Of a stretch of DNA of 64,000 nucleotides, positions 37,380 through 47,595 are shown one piece after another. The translations under genes were made by a program, and so were the position numbers. The notes beneath the pieces are model-generated. The model was not told the origin of the DNA. It saw only the letters and a program-made list of their open reading frames with translations, and did not search any database. Position 1 is the stretch's first letter, and each line of letters starts with the position of its first letter. The stretch comes from Rhizobium sp. RU33A (GTDB lineage Bacteria > Pseudomonadota > Alphaproteobacteria > Rhizobiales > Rhizobiaceae): NCBI RefSeq assembly GCF_900156055.1, contig NZ_FTMQ01000007.1:150851-214850 (forward strand), given 5' to 3'.

Positions 37380-38590
37380 GACCGAGCTTCCTTTCCGCCT
37401 GATGTCGCCCCGGTCAGCATGTCGAGCATTCGCCCGATACCGGCATCCATCAGCTCAGCTTGTGCCTCTGCAAAGAGCCGGCCATCGAGCCGCTGAAGGT
37501 CGCCCGCCCGTGCCCGGCGGATCTTCTCGTTAAGCGCCGCAGCGAAACTCTCGGGATCATCTGCAATGGTGCAATTGTCCGGGATCGCTGCAATGCCGCG
37601 AACCGAGCTTGTCGTCGCCACGCTTGGCAGGCCGAGCGAGAAGGTCTCGATCGTCTTCAACTGAACGCCCGTGCCTGCCCGACTGATCAGCGGGATCACG
37701 GCGCTTTCAGCGACGAAATCGGTCGCGCGTTCTACCCTTCCGACGAAGTCGACATCGGGCCAGGTGGAGGCAAGATCGGCCGGCGTGCTGCCAGCGACAC
37801 TGATGCGCACATCGTCGAGCAGCCTCGGCTTCACGTTGTTCAGAAACCATTCGAGGCCGATCCGATTGGGATGCCATGTCCAGGTGCCCAAGAGGGCAAG
37901 ATCATGCGCCAGTTTTCTCGTCTCCGGGAGCTGCGTCGATCTCGCAATGCTCAAGGGAAGGAACACGGAGCGGTCCGGCGGAACGCCGAGATCCACCGCG
38001 TCCTCGGCAGCGAAGGTCACGACGCCGGTCGACCGGTCCCGGAGCCTGTGCTCAAGTGTCTTCAGAAGGCTCGCATCACGGGCGAACAGAATGCGCTTGA
38101 TCAAGGAGCCGGCATTGCGGGCGTTCTCGGCCGACGAGCGATGCTCGACATTGTGAGCGACAAAGATCGATGGCTTGCCGATGAAGATATCCGGAAAGGC
38201 TCCCGCGAGGGCGACGCCGTTCAAGACATAGGCGTCGAACGGGCCGGCGGCTGTGATTGCGCTTCGCACAGCCTCTTTTCGTATCACACGCAGTTTCGCG
38301 CTCGACATCGGCAATCCTGTCGCGAGGGACATGAGTAGCCATTTGATCTTCAGCCAGGGACCAGCCTTTTCGGTGCGCACCTCCACCTCGCCCAGAACTG
38401 CCTCTGCATCCGGAGCGACGGCCTGACCCGGCCAAGCGCAGCCGATGACCGTGGTGCGCACGCCTGCCCGTGCCAAGCCTTCCAACAGGGCTGCATTGGC
38501 AAGTTCATAACCTGTTGAAGGATTGGATTGTGCAACGAGCGACGTGACGAAGACCAGATGCAAGGACAAATCGCCACCTATGCGAGACAC
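37376..38590 (-). CDS. GT4-like (GT-B fold) glycosyltransferase
   Basis: A 404-residue transferase of the GT-B type. The N-terminal domain starts HLVFVTSLVAQSNPSTGYELANAAL and has an NVEH acceptor-side motif; the C-terminal donor domain shows LLGTWTWHPNRIGLEWF, DVDFVGRVE and TGVQLKTIETFSLGLPSVAT, the last being the usual nucleotide-sugar segment (EAFxxGxPVV-like). It is coupled to the DUF6492 gene by a four-base overlap. Cytoplasmic, probably extending the lipid-linked repeat unit. Confidence 0.87.
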   Translation of the reverse strand: MSRIGGDLSLHLVFVTSLVAQSNPSTGYELANAALLEGLARAGVRTTVIGCAWPGQAVAPDAEAVLGEVEVRTEKAGPWLKIKWLLMSLATGLPMSSAKLRVIRKEAVRSAITAAGPFDAYVLNGVALAGAFPDIFIGKPSIFVAHNVEHRSSAENARNAGSLIKRILFARDASLLKTLEHRLRDRSTGVVTFAAEDAVDLGVPPDRSVFLPLSIARSTQLPETRKLAHDLALLGTWTWHPNRIGLEWFLNNVKPRLLDDVRISVAGSTPADLASTWPDVDFVGRVERATDFVAESAVIPLISRAGTGVQLKTIETFSLGLPSVATTSSVRGIAAIPDNCTIADDPESFAAALNEKIRRARAGDLQRLDGRLFAEAQAELMDAGIGRMLDMLTGATSGGKEARS

Positions 38591-38931
38591 GATACTTTTT
38601 CGAGATGCAATTCTTAAACCTTATTCTCAGTTAGGGGCGTGAACATTCCTTTAAACCTGGCCACTTCAGTACCCCATTAACTCCGAATTCATGCCTCGAC
38701 ACCTAACGTTTCACAGGTTCGTGACGGGGCTTTGCCTATTGAAGGCAGACGTCCCTCTCGGTCTCGTAAGTTGTTCATACATGTCACGGGTGGCCAGCCT
38801 TGCGAGGTAAGGGCGCATTACGTGATCGGAAGCACGGCGCATTGCTTCCCTTGTTTCAGTTGTTTGCATGCCGGGTTGGTCCTGCTGCCATGCATCTTTG
38901 ATTGGTATTGCGTTCTGGGAGTGCAGCGAGA
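38591..38931. other. Intergenic region before the HAD-UbiA gene
   Basis: This 341-base gap separates divergent genes and must hold both promoters. Its left half is AT-richer than the surroundings (around 38600-38700, including CCTTTAAACC). I see no convincing small gene, strong hairpin or recognised operator. Confidence 0.5.
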
Positions 38932-40371
38932 ATGGACGCCAGATTACAAGAGAGCCGGGATCTGCCGCTTGCGGTCGATCTGGATGGAACGCTGATCGCG
39001 ACGGATCTTCTATGGGAGACGATCTTTCTTGCCTTCAAGACCAACCCGCTCATCGTTTTTCTGCTTCCGATCTGGGCGCTGGGTGGCAAAGCGCGTCTCA
39101 AGCTTGAGCTGGCTCGACGGGTCACGCTCGACGCATCGCGGCTGCCATATCGTCAGGACTTCCTCGACTATCTCAGGGCGGAACGGGCTTCAGGCCGCAC
39201 CATCGTTCTCGCGACCGCAGCGGCGGAGCCCCTGGCGCAGGCGGTTGCCGCGCATCTCGGCATATTCTCCAGGGTATTTGCCACACGCGATGGGATAAAT
39301 CTCGCCAGCAAGGCGAAAGCCGCGGCGCTGGTCGACGAATACGGGGAATACGGGTTCGACTATGCGGGCAATGATCGCGCTGACCTTGCGATTTTCGACC
39401 GCGCCCGCAACGCCGTCGTCGTTGCGCCTGACCGGGCGGCCTCGCGCTTCCAGCAGGCGCATGACACCATGCGTTTCGACGCGCCCCGCACAGGCCTCAA
39501 GACCTACCTCAAGATGTTGCGTGTGCATCAGTGGCTGAAGAACCTTCTGGTGTTCGCTCCGCCGGTGCTGGCCCATGATTTCCTGATTGCCGAAACGATG
39601 TTTTCGGCGACGCTGGCTTTTATCGCCTTTTCGGCGTCGGCCTCGGCGATCTACATCATCAACGACATCATCGATCTGCCGCTCGATCGCGTGCACCCGC
39701 GCAAACGGCATCGGCCGTTTGCCAGCGGTGCGCTGTCCATCCCCTTTGGCCTTGCCTGTTCTGCCGCGCTTCTGGCGATTGCGGCGGCGATCTGCTTCTT
39801 CCTGCCGCCGATGTTCGCCGCGATTATCGCTGTTTATATCGTCACCACCACGGCCTATTCGCTGGCGATCAAGCGGATGCTGCTGCTCGACGTCATTTGC
39901 CTGGCCGGCCTGTACACGCTGCGCCTCTTGGGCGGCAAGCTGGCGGCGAACATCCCAATGTCCTTCTGGCTGATGGCCTTCGCCTTGTTCTTCTTCCTCT
40001 CGCTCGCGTTCCTGAAGCGTTATGTCGAACTGCAGCATTCTGGAGCCCCGGAGCAGTCACGCATCGCCGGCCGCGGATATCGGCCGGAGGATATCGGCAT
40101 CGTCGGACAGAGTGGCGTGTCTTCCGGTTTCACGGCGGTTCTCGTTCTCGCGCTCTACATCAACAGCGATGTCGTCGGGAACCTCTATTCCGAGCCCTGG
40201 CTGATCTGGCCGCTGGTGCCGATCGTGCTCTACATCAACATGCGCGTCTGGGTTCTCGCCCATCGCCGGGAAATGAACGAAGATCCGGTCGTTTTCATCG
40301 CCTCGGACTGGCGCAGCCAGATCTTCATTGCGATCGGTGCGGCACTCCTCATCGTCGCCGGGATGGTGTGA
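38932..40371 (+). CDS. HAD phosphatase-UbiA phosphoribosyl-/prenyl-transferase fusion
   Basis: A 479-residue two-domain membrane enzyme. Residues about 10-190 are a HAD phosphatase: DLDGTLIATD nucleophile motif, a Thr-containing VLATAAAE motif and YAGNDRADL. About 195-475 is a UbiA-type transferase with eight or nine membrane segments and the two Asp motifs NDIIDLPLDRVHPRKRHRP and YSLAIKR. These match 5-phosphoribosyl-1-pyrophosphate:decaprenyl-phosphate transferase (Rv3806c, NoeC) more than quinone-pathway UbiA. The fused phosphatase could remove the 5-phosphate of the product. ATG at 38932 fits the HAD start. Its stop overlaps the DprE1 homologue (TGATG). Confidence 0.87.
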   Translation: MDARLQESRDLPLAVDLDGTLIATDLLWETIFLAFKTNPLIVFLLPIWALGGKARLKLELARRVTLDASRLPYRQDFLDYLRAERASGRTIVLATAAAEPLAQAVAAHLGIFSRVFATRDGINLASKAKAAALVDEYGEYGFDYAGNDRADLAIFDRARNAVVVAPDRAASRFQQAHDTMRFDAPRTGLKTYLKMLRVHQWLKNLLVFAPPVLAHDFLIAETMFSATLAFIAFSASASAIYIINDIIDLPLDRVHPRKRHRPFASGALSIPFGLACSAALLAIAAAICFFLPPMFAAIIAVYIVTTTAYSLAIKRMLLLDVICLAGLYTLRLLGGKLAANIPMSFWLMAFALFFFLSLAFLKRYVELQHSGAPEQSRIAGRGYRPEDIGIVGQSGVSSGFTAVLVLALYINSDVVGNLYSEPWLIWPLVPIVLYINMRVWVLAHRREMNEDPVVFIASDWRSQIFIAIGAALLIVAGMV

Positions 40372-41699
40372 TGCTGGGCGCTTTCGACAGCTTTGGACGG
40401 GTCGATCGGCGACAGCGCATGGCGCTACCGGTGGCCGACGCCCTCGCAAGACTGCGGGGCCCGGCTGATGGCGCTGGTTTGTCGCTTCTGCCGTTCGGCA
40501 ATGGTCGGTCCTATGGGGACAGCTGCCACAATGACGGCGGCGCGCTGGTGCCGATGCGTGCGCCCTCGGCCGATATGTCGCTCGACCCCGAAAGCGGTCT
40601 CCTCGACGCTGCCGCAGGTGTGACGCTCGAGGATATCATCGCTCTAATCGCACCACATGGCTTCTTCCTGCCTGTGACACCGGGGACGCGTCATGTGACG
40701 CTCGGCGGGGCCATCGCTAACGATGTCCACGGTAAGAACCATCATCTGCGCGGCACCTTCGGCTGCCATGTGGAGAGCTTCGAACTTCTGCGTTCTGATG
40801 GCGAAACCCATCACTGTTCGACAATGAGCAATCCAGCTCTGTTTGCCGCAACGATCGGGGGCATGGGACTGACCGGGATTATCACCCGGGCACGGCTCAA
40901 GCTGATGCGTGTGTCTTCGCTGGATATTGACGAAGAGGTCGTCGCCTTCGCCAATCTTGACGACTACTTCGATAGGGCCGAAGACGCCGATCGGATCAAC
41001 GAATATGCGGTGGCCTGGGTCGACCAGTTGGCGGCGGGTCGTTCCGCAGGACGCGGCGTGTTGATCACCGGCAACCATGCCGAAAACGGCAATCGTGACG
41101 TCGAGACGCGGGCCAGCCGACTGGCGGTCCCCTTCGATCTGCCATTCTCGGCCCTCAATCGCCTCAGCCTTTCGGCTTTCAACGCAGCCTATTTCACGGC
41201 GAAGAGCCGGAAACACGGCGTGCACCGGGCGAGCTACGGAAGCTTCTTTTATCCGCTCGATGGCGTCGGTCACTGGAACAGGCTCTACGGTCCGCGTGGC
41301 CTTTTCCAGCACCAGAGCGTCATTCCGTTCGAAGCCGCACGGCAGACGATCCCACTGTTGCTCCAGGCGAGCCGGGATGCTGCTCACGCCTCCTTCCTGA
41401 CGGTGTTGAAGCGTTTCGGCGATATCGGTTCTCCGGGTCTCCTGTCTTTCCCGCGACCGGGCTACACGCTGACGATGGACTTTCCCAACCGCGGCGCGCG
41501 GACGCTTGCTCTCCTTGCGAGGCTGGACGAGCTGACGATCAATGCCGGCGGTCGCGTCAATCCCTACAAGGACCAGCGGATGAGCCCGGCCACCTTCAAG
41601 GCCGGCTTCCCCAGCTGGTCCGAACTCGAGACGTGGCGCGATCCGGGGTTCTCATCGAACTTCTGGCAACGCGCTGCACTGCATTCACCGCACTCATGA
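40371..41699 (+). CDS. DprE1-like FAD-dependent decaprenylphosphoryl-ribose 2-oxidase
   Basis: VAO-family flavoenzyme of 442 residues. Strong similarity to mycobacterial DprE1 is visible in PFGNGRSYGDSC, PGTRHVTLGGAIANDVHGKN followed by HH, GMGLTGIITRA, YPLDGVGHWNRLYGP and LSFPRPGYTLTMDFP. DprE1 oxidises the 2-prime hydroxyl of decaprenyl-phospho-ribose on the way to the arabinose donor. The active-site lysine region YKDQR is kept; at the position of the benzothiazinone-reactive cysteine (NICVDFP in DprE1) the sequence reads TLTMDFP, a threonine. The start shares one base with the UbiA stop, so the two are coupled. Confidence 0.9.
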   Translation: MLGAFDSFGRVDRRQRMALPVADALARLRGPADGAGLSLLPFGNGRSYGDSCHNDGGALVPMRAPSADMSLDPESGLLDAAAGVTLEDIIALIAPHGFFLPVTPGTRHVTLGGAIANDVHGKNHHLRGTFGCHVESFELLRSDGETHHCSTMSNPALFAATIGGMGLTGIITRARLKLMRVSSLDIDEEVVAFANLDDYFDRAEDADRINEYAVAWVDQLAAGRSAGRGVLITGNHAENGNRDVETRASRLAVPFDLPFSALNRLSLSAFNAAYFTAKSRKHGVHRASYGSFFYPLDGVGHWNRLYGPRGLFQHQSVIPFEAARQTIPLLLQASRDAAHASFLTVLKRFGDIGSPGLLSFPRPGYTLTMDFPNRGARTLALLARLDELTINAGGRVNPYKDQRMSPATFKAGFPSWSELETWRDPGFSSNFWQRAALHSPHS

Positions 41700-41733
41700 C
41701 GAGACCGGACAGACCATCCGACGAGAGGACATC

Positions 41734-42156
41734 ATGAAATATATTCCCTTCATCCTGTTCACGGTGATGACCAATGCCGCCGCCCAGCTGATGCTGAAAT
41801 ACGGCATGATCACGCTGGGGCCGATCAGCTTTTCAGCGGATACGATGATCCAGCGGATCTTCCAGATCCTGTTCAATCCGTGGGTGTTTTTCGGCCTGGC
41901 CATGTTCGTGGTGTCGATGGCTTCGCATCTCTACGTGCTCTCGAAGGTGGATCTTTCCTTCGCCTATCCATTCCTCAGCCTTGCCTATGTCGCCGTCGCT
42001 CTCTGCGCCTGGCTTCTGTTCAAGGAGGAGCTCGGTACGCTGAAGATTGCTGGCATCGCCTTCATCTGCATCGGCACCGTCCTGATTGCCCAAAGCGGCA
42101 GTAGCAGCACCAAAACAGCGGAAGACAGCTCGATTGCGAAGGCGGTCGAGACCTGA
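41734..42156 (+). CDS. Small SMR/EamA-type membrane transporter (ArnE/F-like)
   Basis: A 140-residue protein with four hydrophobic segments, starting MKYIPFILFTVMTNAAAQLM. The pattern resembles the small multidrug resistance/EamA half-size transporters, including ArnE/ArnF that flip undecaprenyl-phosphate-aminoarabinose. In this operon a flippase for a polyprenyl-phospho-pentose is the natural guess. A Ser/Thr-rich tail of about 20 residues follows the last segment. GAGAGGAC lies just before the ATG. Confidence 0.82.
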   Translation: MKYIPFILFTVMTNAAAQLMLKYGMITLGPISFSADTMIQRIFQILFNPWVFFGLAMFVVSMASHLYVLSKVDLSFAYPFLSLAYVAVALCAWLLFKEELGTLKIAGIAFICIGTVLIAQSGSSSTKTAEDSSIAKAVET

Positions 42157-42209
42157 GCTTCAACCAATCTGACACGATAAAAAACCAAGAAGAAAACGGG
42201 GTTTAGAAC

Positions 42210-43220
42210 ATGAGACACATCATTTTCGGTGGAGACGGGTTCGTTGGACGCTACCTGGCACCCAGACTGCTTGCCGACGGTCACGAGGTCGTCGTCGCCG
42301 ATATCGTAAAGAGCGACCTGCCGCATTACCGTGATGCGCGTTTTGTCCCGACGGATGTCACGGATCCGGATTCGATCCGCAAGCTCGGCATCGGCGCCGA
42401 CGACATGGTGTACAACCTGTCCGCCAAGATGCTGTCGCCGATCCAGGTGCGCGCCAAGCGGCACGACTTCTTCTTCCCTGTCAATTTCTACGGCACAGAG
42501 AACATCATCAAGGCCATGGATGCGGCCGGCGCGAAGTCGCTGGTACACTTCACCACCGACATGGTCTATGGCCATACCTATAGCTGGCCGCAGACGGAGG
42601 ATCATCCGTGCAAGCCGCTCGGCGAATATGGGCTTTCCAAGCTGAAGACCGAGGAACTGGCGGCGGACTGGCGCAAGCGCGGCATGAATATCAGCCTGTT
42701 TCGCCCGCGTCTGATTATCGGTCCGGGACGTCTCGGCATCCTCGCCAAGCTCTTCAAGCTGATCGACAACAACCTGCCGGTGCCAATGATCGGTTCGGGC
42801 AAGAACCCCTACCAGTTCATCTCGGTGTTCGATTGCGCCTCGGCAGCGCATGCCGCCTACAAGGCCGGCGTACCGAACGAGGTCTATAATCTCGGCTCGC
42901 TCAACCCGCCGCCGGTGAAGAAGCTGCTTGGCGATCTGGTCAAGCATGCGGGCTCGAAGTCGATCCTGGTGCCGACGCCCGCCTGGGCAGTCAAGCGCAC
43001 GCTCGATTTCCTCGATCTCATCAACATGCCGCTGATGGACCCGGAGCAATATCTGATCGCCGACGAGATGTGCATCCTCGACGTGTCCAAGGGCGAACGC
43101 GAACTCGGCTGGGTGCCGCAGTATCGTGACGAGGACATGCTGATCGCCGCCTATAGCGAATACAGGAAGTCGCTCGAAGGCCGTCTTGAACCCCATGCCG
43201 CAGCATCGAAGGCTGCGTGA
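42210..43220 (+). CDS. Extended SDR: NAD-dependent sugar epimerase/reductase
   Basis: A 336-residue Rossmann protein. GGDGFVGRYL near residue 7 is the dinucleotide motif, TTDMVYG holds the Ser/Thr position and YGLSK the catalytic Tyr/Lys pair. It resembles NAD-dependent epimerase/dehydratases. In a pathway with a DprE1 homologue it could be the 2-keto reductase (the DprE2 role), although DprE2 is a shorter classical SDR; alternatively it makes a nucleotide-sugar precursor. It sits 53 bases after the transporter gene and 10 bases before the aminotransferase. Confidence 0.85.
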   Translation: MRHIIFGGDGFVGRYLAPRLLADGHEVVVADIVKSDLPHYRDARFVPTDVTDPDSIRKLGIGADDMVYNLSAKMLSPIQVRAKRHDFFFPVNFYGTENIIKAMDAAGAKSLVHFTTDMVYGHTYSWPQTEDHPCKPLGEYGLSKLKTEELAADWRKRGMNISLFRPRLIIGPGRLGILAKLFKLIDNNLPVPMIGSGKNPYQFISVFDCASAAHAAYKAGVPNEVYNLGSLNPPPVKKLLGDLVKHAGSKSILVPTPAWAVKRTLDFLDLINMPLMDPEQYLIADEMCILDVSKGERELGWVPQYRDEDMLIAAYSEYRKSLEGRLEPHAAASKAA

Positions 43221-43230
43221 GGAGACAGTG

Positions 43231-44694
<1,464 letters not shown>

Positions 44695-44718
44695 CCCCCT
44701 CGACCATGAACGCCTGCC

Positions 44719-44747
44719 GGCCGGGCCTCGCGCCCGGCCTTTTTATT
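44719..44747 (+). terminator. Rho-independent terminator after the aminotransferase
   Basis: GGCCGGGC at 44719-44726, loop CTCGC, and GCCCGGCC at 44732-44739 are followed by TTTTTATT. It ends the operon that starts at 38932 and lies between convergent genes. Confidence 0.85.
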
Positions 44748-46437
44748 GGGGCTTCAACATGCCCGGACGTAGCAGGAGATCCCAGCAAGGGTCGAGAGCG
44801 ACCACTTGGCGTCCGCCGAGCGCTGCCGCATAACGTTCCTCAAGCATCCGCCGCCCGGTCGTGACAGGGCATTTCGGGCGAAGTACGCCGTCGGTTGCTC
44901 GAACCGCTTCCAGTGCTTCGGGTGACACCTGTCTCACGGTTCGGAAAGGGTCTGCCCCGATCTGGATCTTGCGGGTCGCGTCGCGGTCGAGGATCCAGGG
45001 AAACGGATTGACGAAATCGAGGGTCATCAGATTTTCCAGACGGATCTGGTTATCGGTCTCGAACTGCAGAAGCGCCTTGACCAGGATGTCGGCGGAAATG
45101 ACCCAGTAGGTCTGATAATCGAGCTCGCTGTAGAGTTGCCAGCTCGGTAGTTGACCCTGGTTTGCCAGGTCAATGTATGCCGCTCCCTGGGTGGCGTAAT
45201 GGTTCTCCAGCATGATTGCCCGCTCCATCACATCCGGTCGCGTCGAGACCTGCTGCATGTTGCGCAGAAGAGGTGCATCGGGCTGAACGTAGGTCGGAGC
45301 GACGGCGACCGATCGCAGGGTCTTGTGTGCGACCTTGCTGATTGTCGGGACGGTGCAGAAGGCGGCCAGGACGAGAAAGGCGACCTTTGTCCGGTCGACC
45401 ACTTGCGGCAGGCGGTCATAAACCATCAGCAGAACCGGCCAGATGAAGATGAACTCCTGGCTGCCCGTGTTCTGGGTTTCGAGGATCGTTCCGCCGAGCA
45501 GGGAGATACCGAACCACCAGCAGGATCGGTCGAAGAACCGTCTCTGCTCTGATGCATAGTTGAGATCCGCCCAGATCATCACTAGCAGAAGCAGACCGGC
45601 CGGCATCAGCACGTCGAGCTTGCCGGAGGCGACGGTCAGGAACCGCGGCAACAAGGCATCCTGGTTCATGGCGATCAGGTCTAGGATATCCCGGATATAG
45701 GCCGAGATCATGCCGGTGCCGAGTTCGATGACCACGAGTGGAAGCAGAAAGGCGACGGCGGCGAGCACAAGATTGCCAAGTGAAATGCGGCCAGCGAGCA
45801 GGGCTCCGAGGCCGATCAAGCCGCCGACGAGGAAGCCTGTGATCTTGGTGAGAAACAGGGCCAGCATGACCAGGGCGCAGAAGAGCGCAAAGCGCGGGCC
45901 GCCGCGCATGAAAACGAGGCCGGCGGTCAGCACATAGAGAAGAAGCGAGGTTTGCCTGTTGTAGATGCCGAAGCCGTCAAGTCCCGGATAGGAATGGAAG
46001 AACTGGGCATTTGCCGGGAAGGCGGCAAAGACGAGAAAGGGGATCAGCAGGGCGAAGGCCGTGACGCGGCTTTTCTTTTCGGCGTCGATCAGCACCAGCG
46101 TCATCAGCGGTGCGGTGACCGCAAGCTGTGACCATTGGACCAGAAGGAGCGGTTGGGCACGCGGGAAGAGGTCGAGCCCCCAGGCAAAAAGGTAGTAACC
46201 CAGCGCGCCCACAGGCGTGGAAAAGTCGAGGCTTGGGATCTGGCCCATTCGGATGCGCTGTGCGGCATCCAGATAGATATAGGTGTCCCAGTACATCGGG
46301 CCGATCGGCACCGCGAGCGGGAGTGTGAGCAGGACGAAAAGTGCTGCGACCGTCAGCCAGAGCCAAGCGATCGGAGACAATAGAAGATAAGACAGCGTTT
46401 TTCGATCACGCGTCTTCGAAGCCGAAATATCCACCAC
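44743..46437 (-). CDS. Polytopic GT-C-like membrane protein
   Basis: A protein of about 564 residues with roughly ten to twelve membrane segments up to residue 400 and a soluble, probably periplasmic C-terminal domain. The first loop after membrane segment 1 reads MYWDTYIYLDAAQRI, where acidic residues match the metal or base site of GT-C glycosyltransferases that use polyprenyl-phosphate sugars. No Pfam-type motif is certain. The GTG at 46437 is a guess for the start; the frame is open to 46524. Placed next to the pentose-lipid operon, convergent to it, it is a candidate transferase for that donor. Confidence 0.65.
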   Translation of the reverse strand: MVDISASKTRDRKTLSYLLLSPIAWLWLTVAALFVLLTLPLAVPIGPMYWDTYIYLDAAQRIRMGQIPSLDFSTPVGALGYYLFAWGLDLFPRAQPLLLVQWSQLAVTAPLMTLVLIDAEKKSRVTAFALLIPFLVFAAFPANAQFFHSYPGLDGFGIYNRQTSLLLYVLTAGLVFMRGGPRFALFCALVMLALFLTKITGFLVGGLIGLGALLAGRISLGNLVLAAVAFLLPLVVIELGTGMISAYIRDILDLIAMNQDALLPRFLTVASGKLDVLMPAGLLLLVMIWADLNYASEQRRFFDRSCWWFGISLLGGTILETQNTGSQEFIFIWPVLLMVYDRLPQVVDRTKVAFLVLAAFCTVPTISKVAHKTLRSVAVAPTYVQPDAPLLRNMQQVSTRPDVMERAIMLENHYATQGAAYIDLANQGQLPSWQLYSELDYQTYWVISADILVKALLQFETDNQIRLENLMTLDFVNPFPWILDRDATRKIQIGADPFRTVRQVSPEALEAVRATDGVLRPKCPVTTGRRMLEERYAAALGGRQVVALDPCWDLLLRPGMLKPQ

Positions 46438-46554
46438 CGCTATTGTCCCGTCTGTCAATGCTCTGCCACAAATCGGGCCATGGTGTGCATGAAAGCTTAA
46501 CAGGCCGGAAACGGCGCCGATCATCGTGCCTGGTCTGTCGCCTTGCGCGGGCGC

Positions 46555-47595
46555 TCAGGGGTAGAGGTGTTCCTGCCCCTTGCGGTCGCGCACAGCGTAC
46601 CGGCCATCACCGAGATCACGGACTGCATCTTCCCCGAGTGCCACCTTGCCATGCCCGCCGGGTAGGTCGAGGATGTAGTGGGGGATGCAAACGCCTGATA
46701 TCCGCGTGCGCAGTTCGCGCATCAGGGCCTGCCCTTCGGCGATCGACAGGCGGAAGTGGCCGGTGCCCGGCGCCATGTCGGGGTGATGCAGATAGTAGGG
46801 CTTGATGCCGGTCTCGACGAATGCCCGCATCAGCGATGTCAGTGTCTCGGCGTCATCATTCACACCCTTGAGGAGCACGCTTTGGCTAACCAACTGGACG
46901 CCGCCGGCGGTCAGTCGCCGACAAGCCCCGCGCACCTCCGGGGTCAGTTCACGGGGATGGTTGGCGTGCAGCGCTAGGATCACGCTTTTGCCGCTCAGCG
47001 TCAGCGCCTCGACCATCTCTGTCGTAATGCGTTCGGGATCGACGGCCGGCACGCGGGTGTGGATCCGCAGGACCCTCACGTGATCCATGGTAGCCAGACG
47101 CTCGGAGACTTCCCGCAGGCGTCGTGGAGACAGGATCAGTGGATCACCGCCGGTCAGGATGACCTCCCAGATGCCCGTATTTGCCGCGATATAGTCGAGC
47201 GCGTTTTTCAGGCGCTCACCCGCAAGATTGCCGTCGCCCTGCGGCCCAACCATTTCGCGGCGGAAGCAGAAGCGGCAATAGACCGGACAGACATGCACGA
47301 GCTTCAGGAGAACCCGGTCAGGATAGCGGTGAACGATACCCTCGACAGGAGAATGCGGATGGTCGCCGATGGGATCGAGGCGCTCTGCCGGATGATCGAT
47401 CAGCTCCGCCGCGGATGGAATATACTGTGCGGCAATCGGATCGTGCGGATCTGTCGGGTCGATGAGGGCGCGCACCGTGGGAGTGAGCGCTATCGCGTAG
47501 CGCTCAGCCACAGCGTCGAGCCTTGCATTCTCCTCCTCGCGGACGAGGCCTTGTGCGACGAGGTCGGCGACGGAGCGTAGGGTTGTCTCAGCCAA
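46555..47595 (-). CDS. epmB: EF-P (R)-beta-lysine-forming lysine 2,3-aminomutase EpmB
   Basis: Radical SAM, PLP-dependent enzyme of 346 residues that makes (R)-beta-lysine for EF-P modification. The iron-sulfur triad is in CPVYCRFCFRREMVG near residue 105, followed by ILTGGDPLILSPRRL and a C-terminal PLP-lysine region. Length fits EpmB rather than the longer catabolic aminomutases. It overlaps epmA by eight bases and efp is transcribed divergently, so the full modification set is here. Confidence 0.92.
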   Translation of the reverse strand: MAETTLRSVADLVAQGLVREEENARLDAVAERYAIALTPTVRALIDPTDPHDPIAAQYIPSAAELIDHPAERLDPIGDHPHSPVEGIVHRYPDRVLLKLVHVCPVYCRFCFRREMVGPQGDGNLAGERLKNALDYIAANTGIWEVILTGGDPLILSPRRLREVSERLATMDHVRVLRIHTRVPAVDPERITTEMVEALTLSGKSVILALHANHPRELTPEVRGACRRLTAGGVQLVSQSVLLKGVNDDAETLTSLMRAFVETGIKPYYLHHPDMAPGTGHFRLSIAEGQALMRELRTRISGVCIPHYILDLPGGHGKVALGEDAVRDLGDGRYAVRDRKGQEHLYP

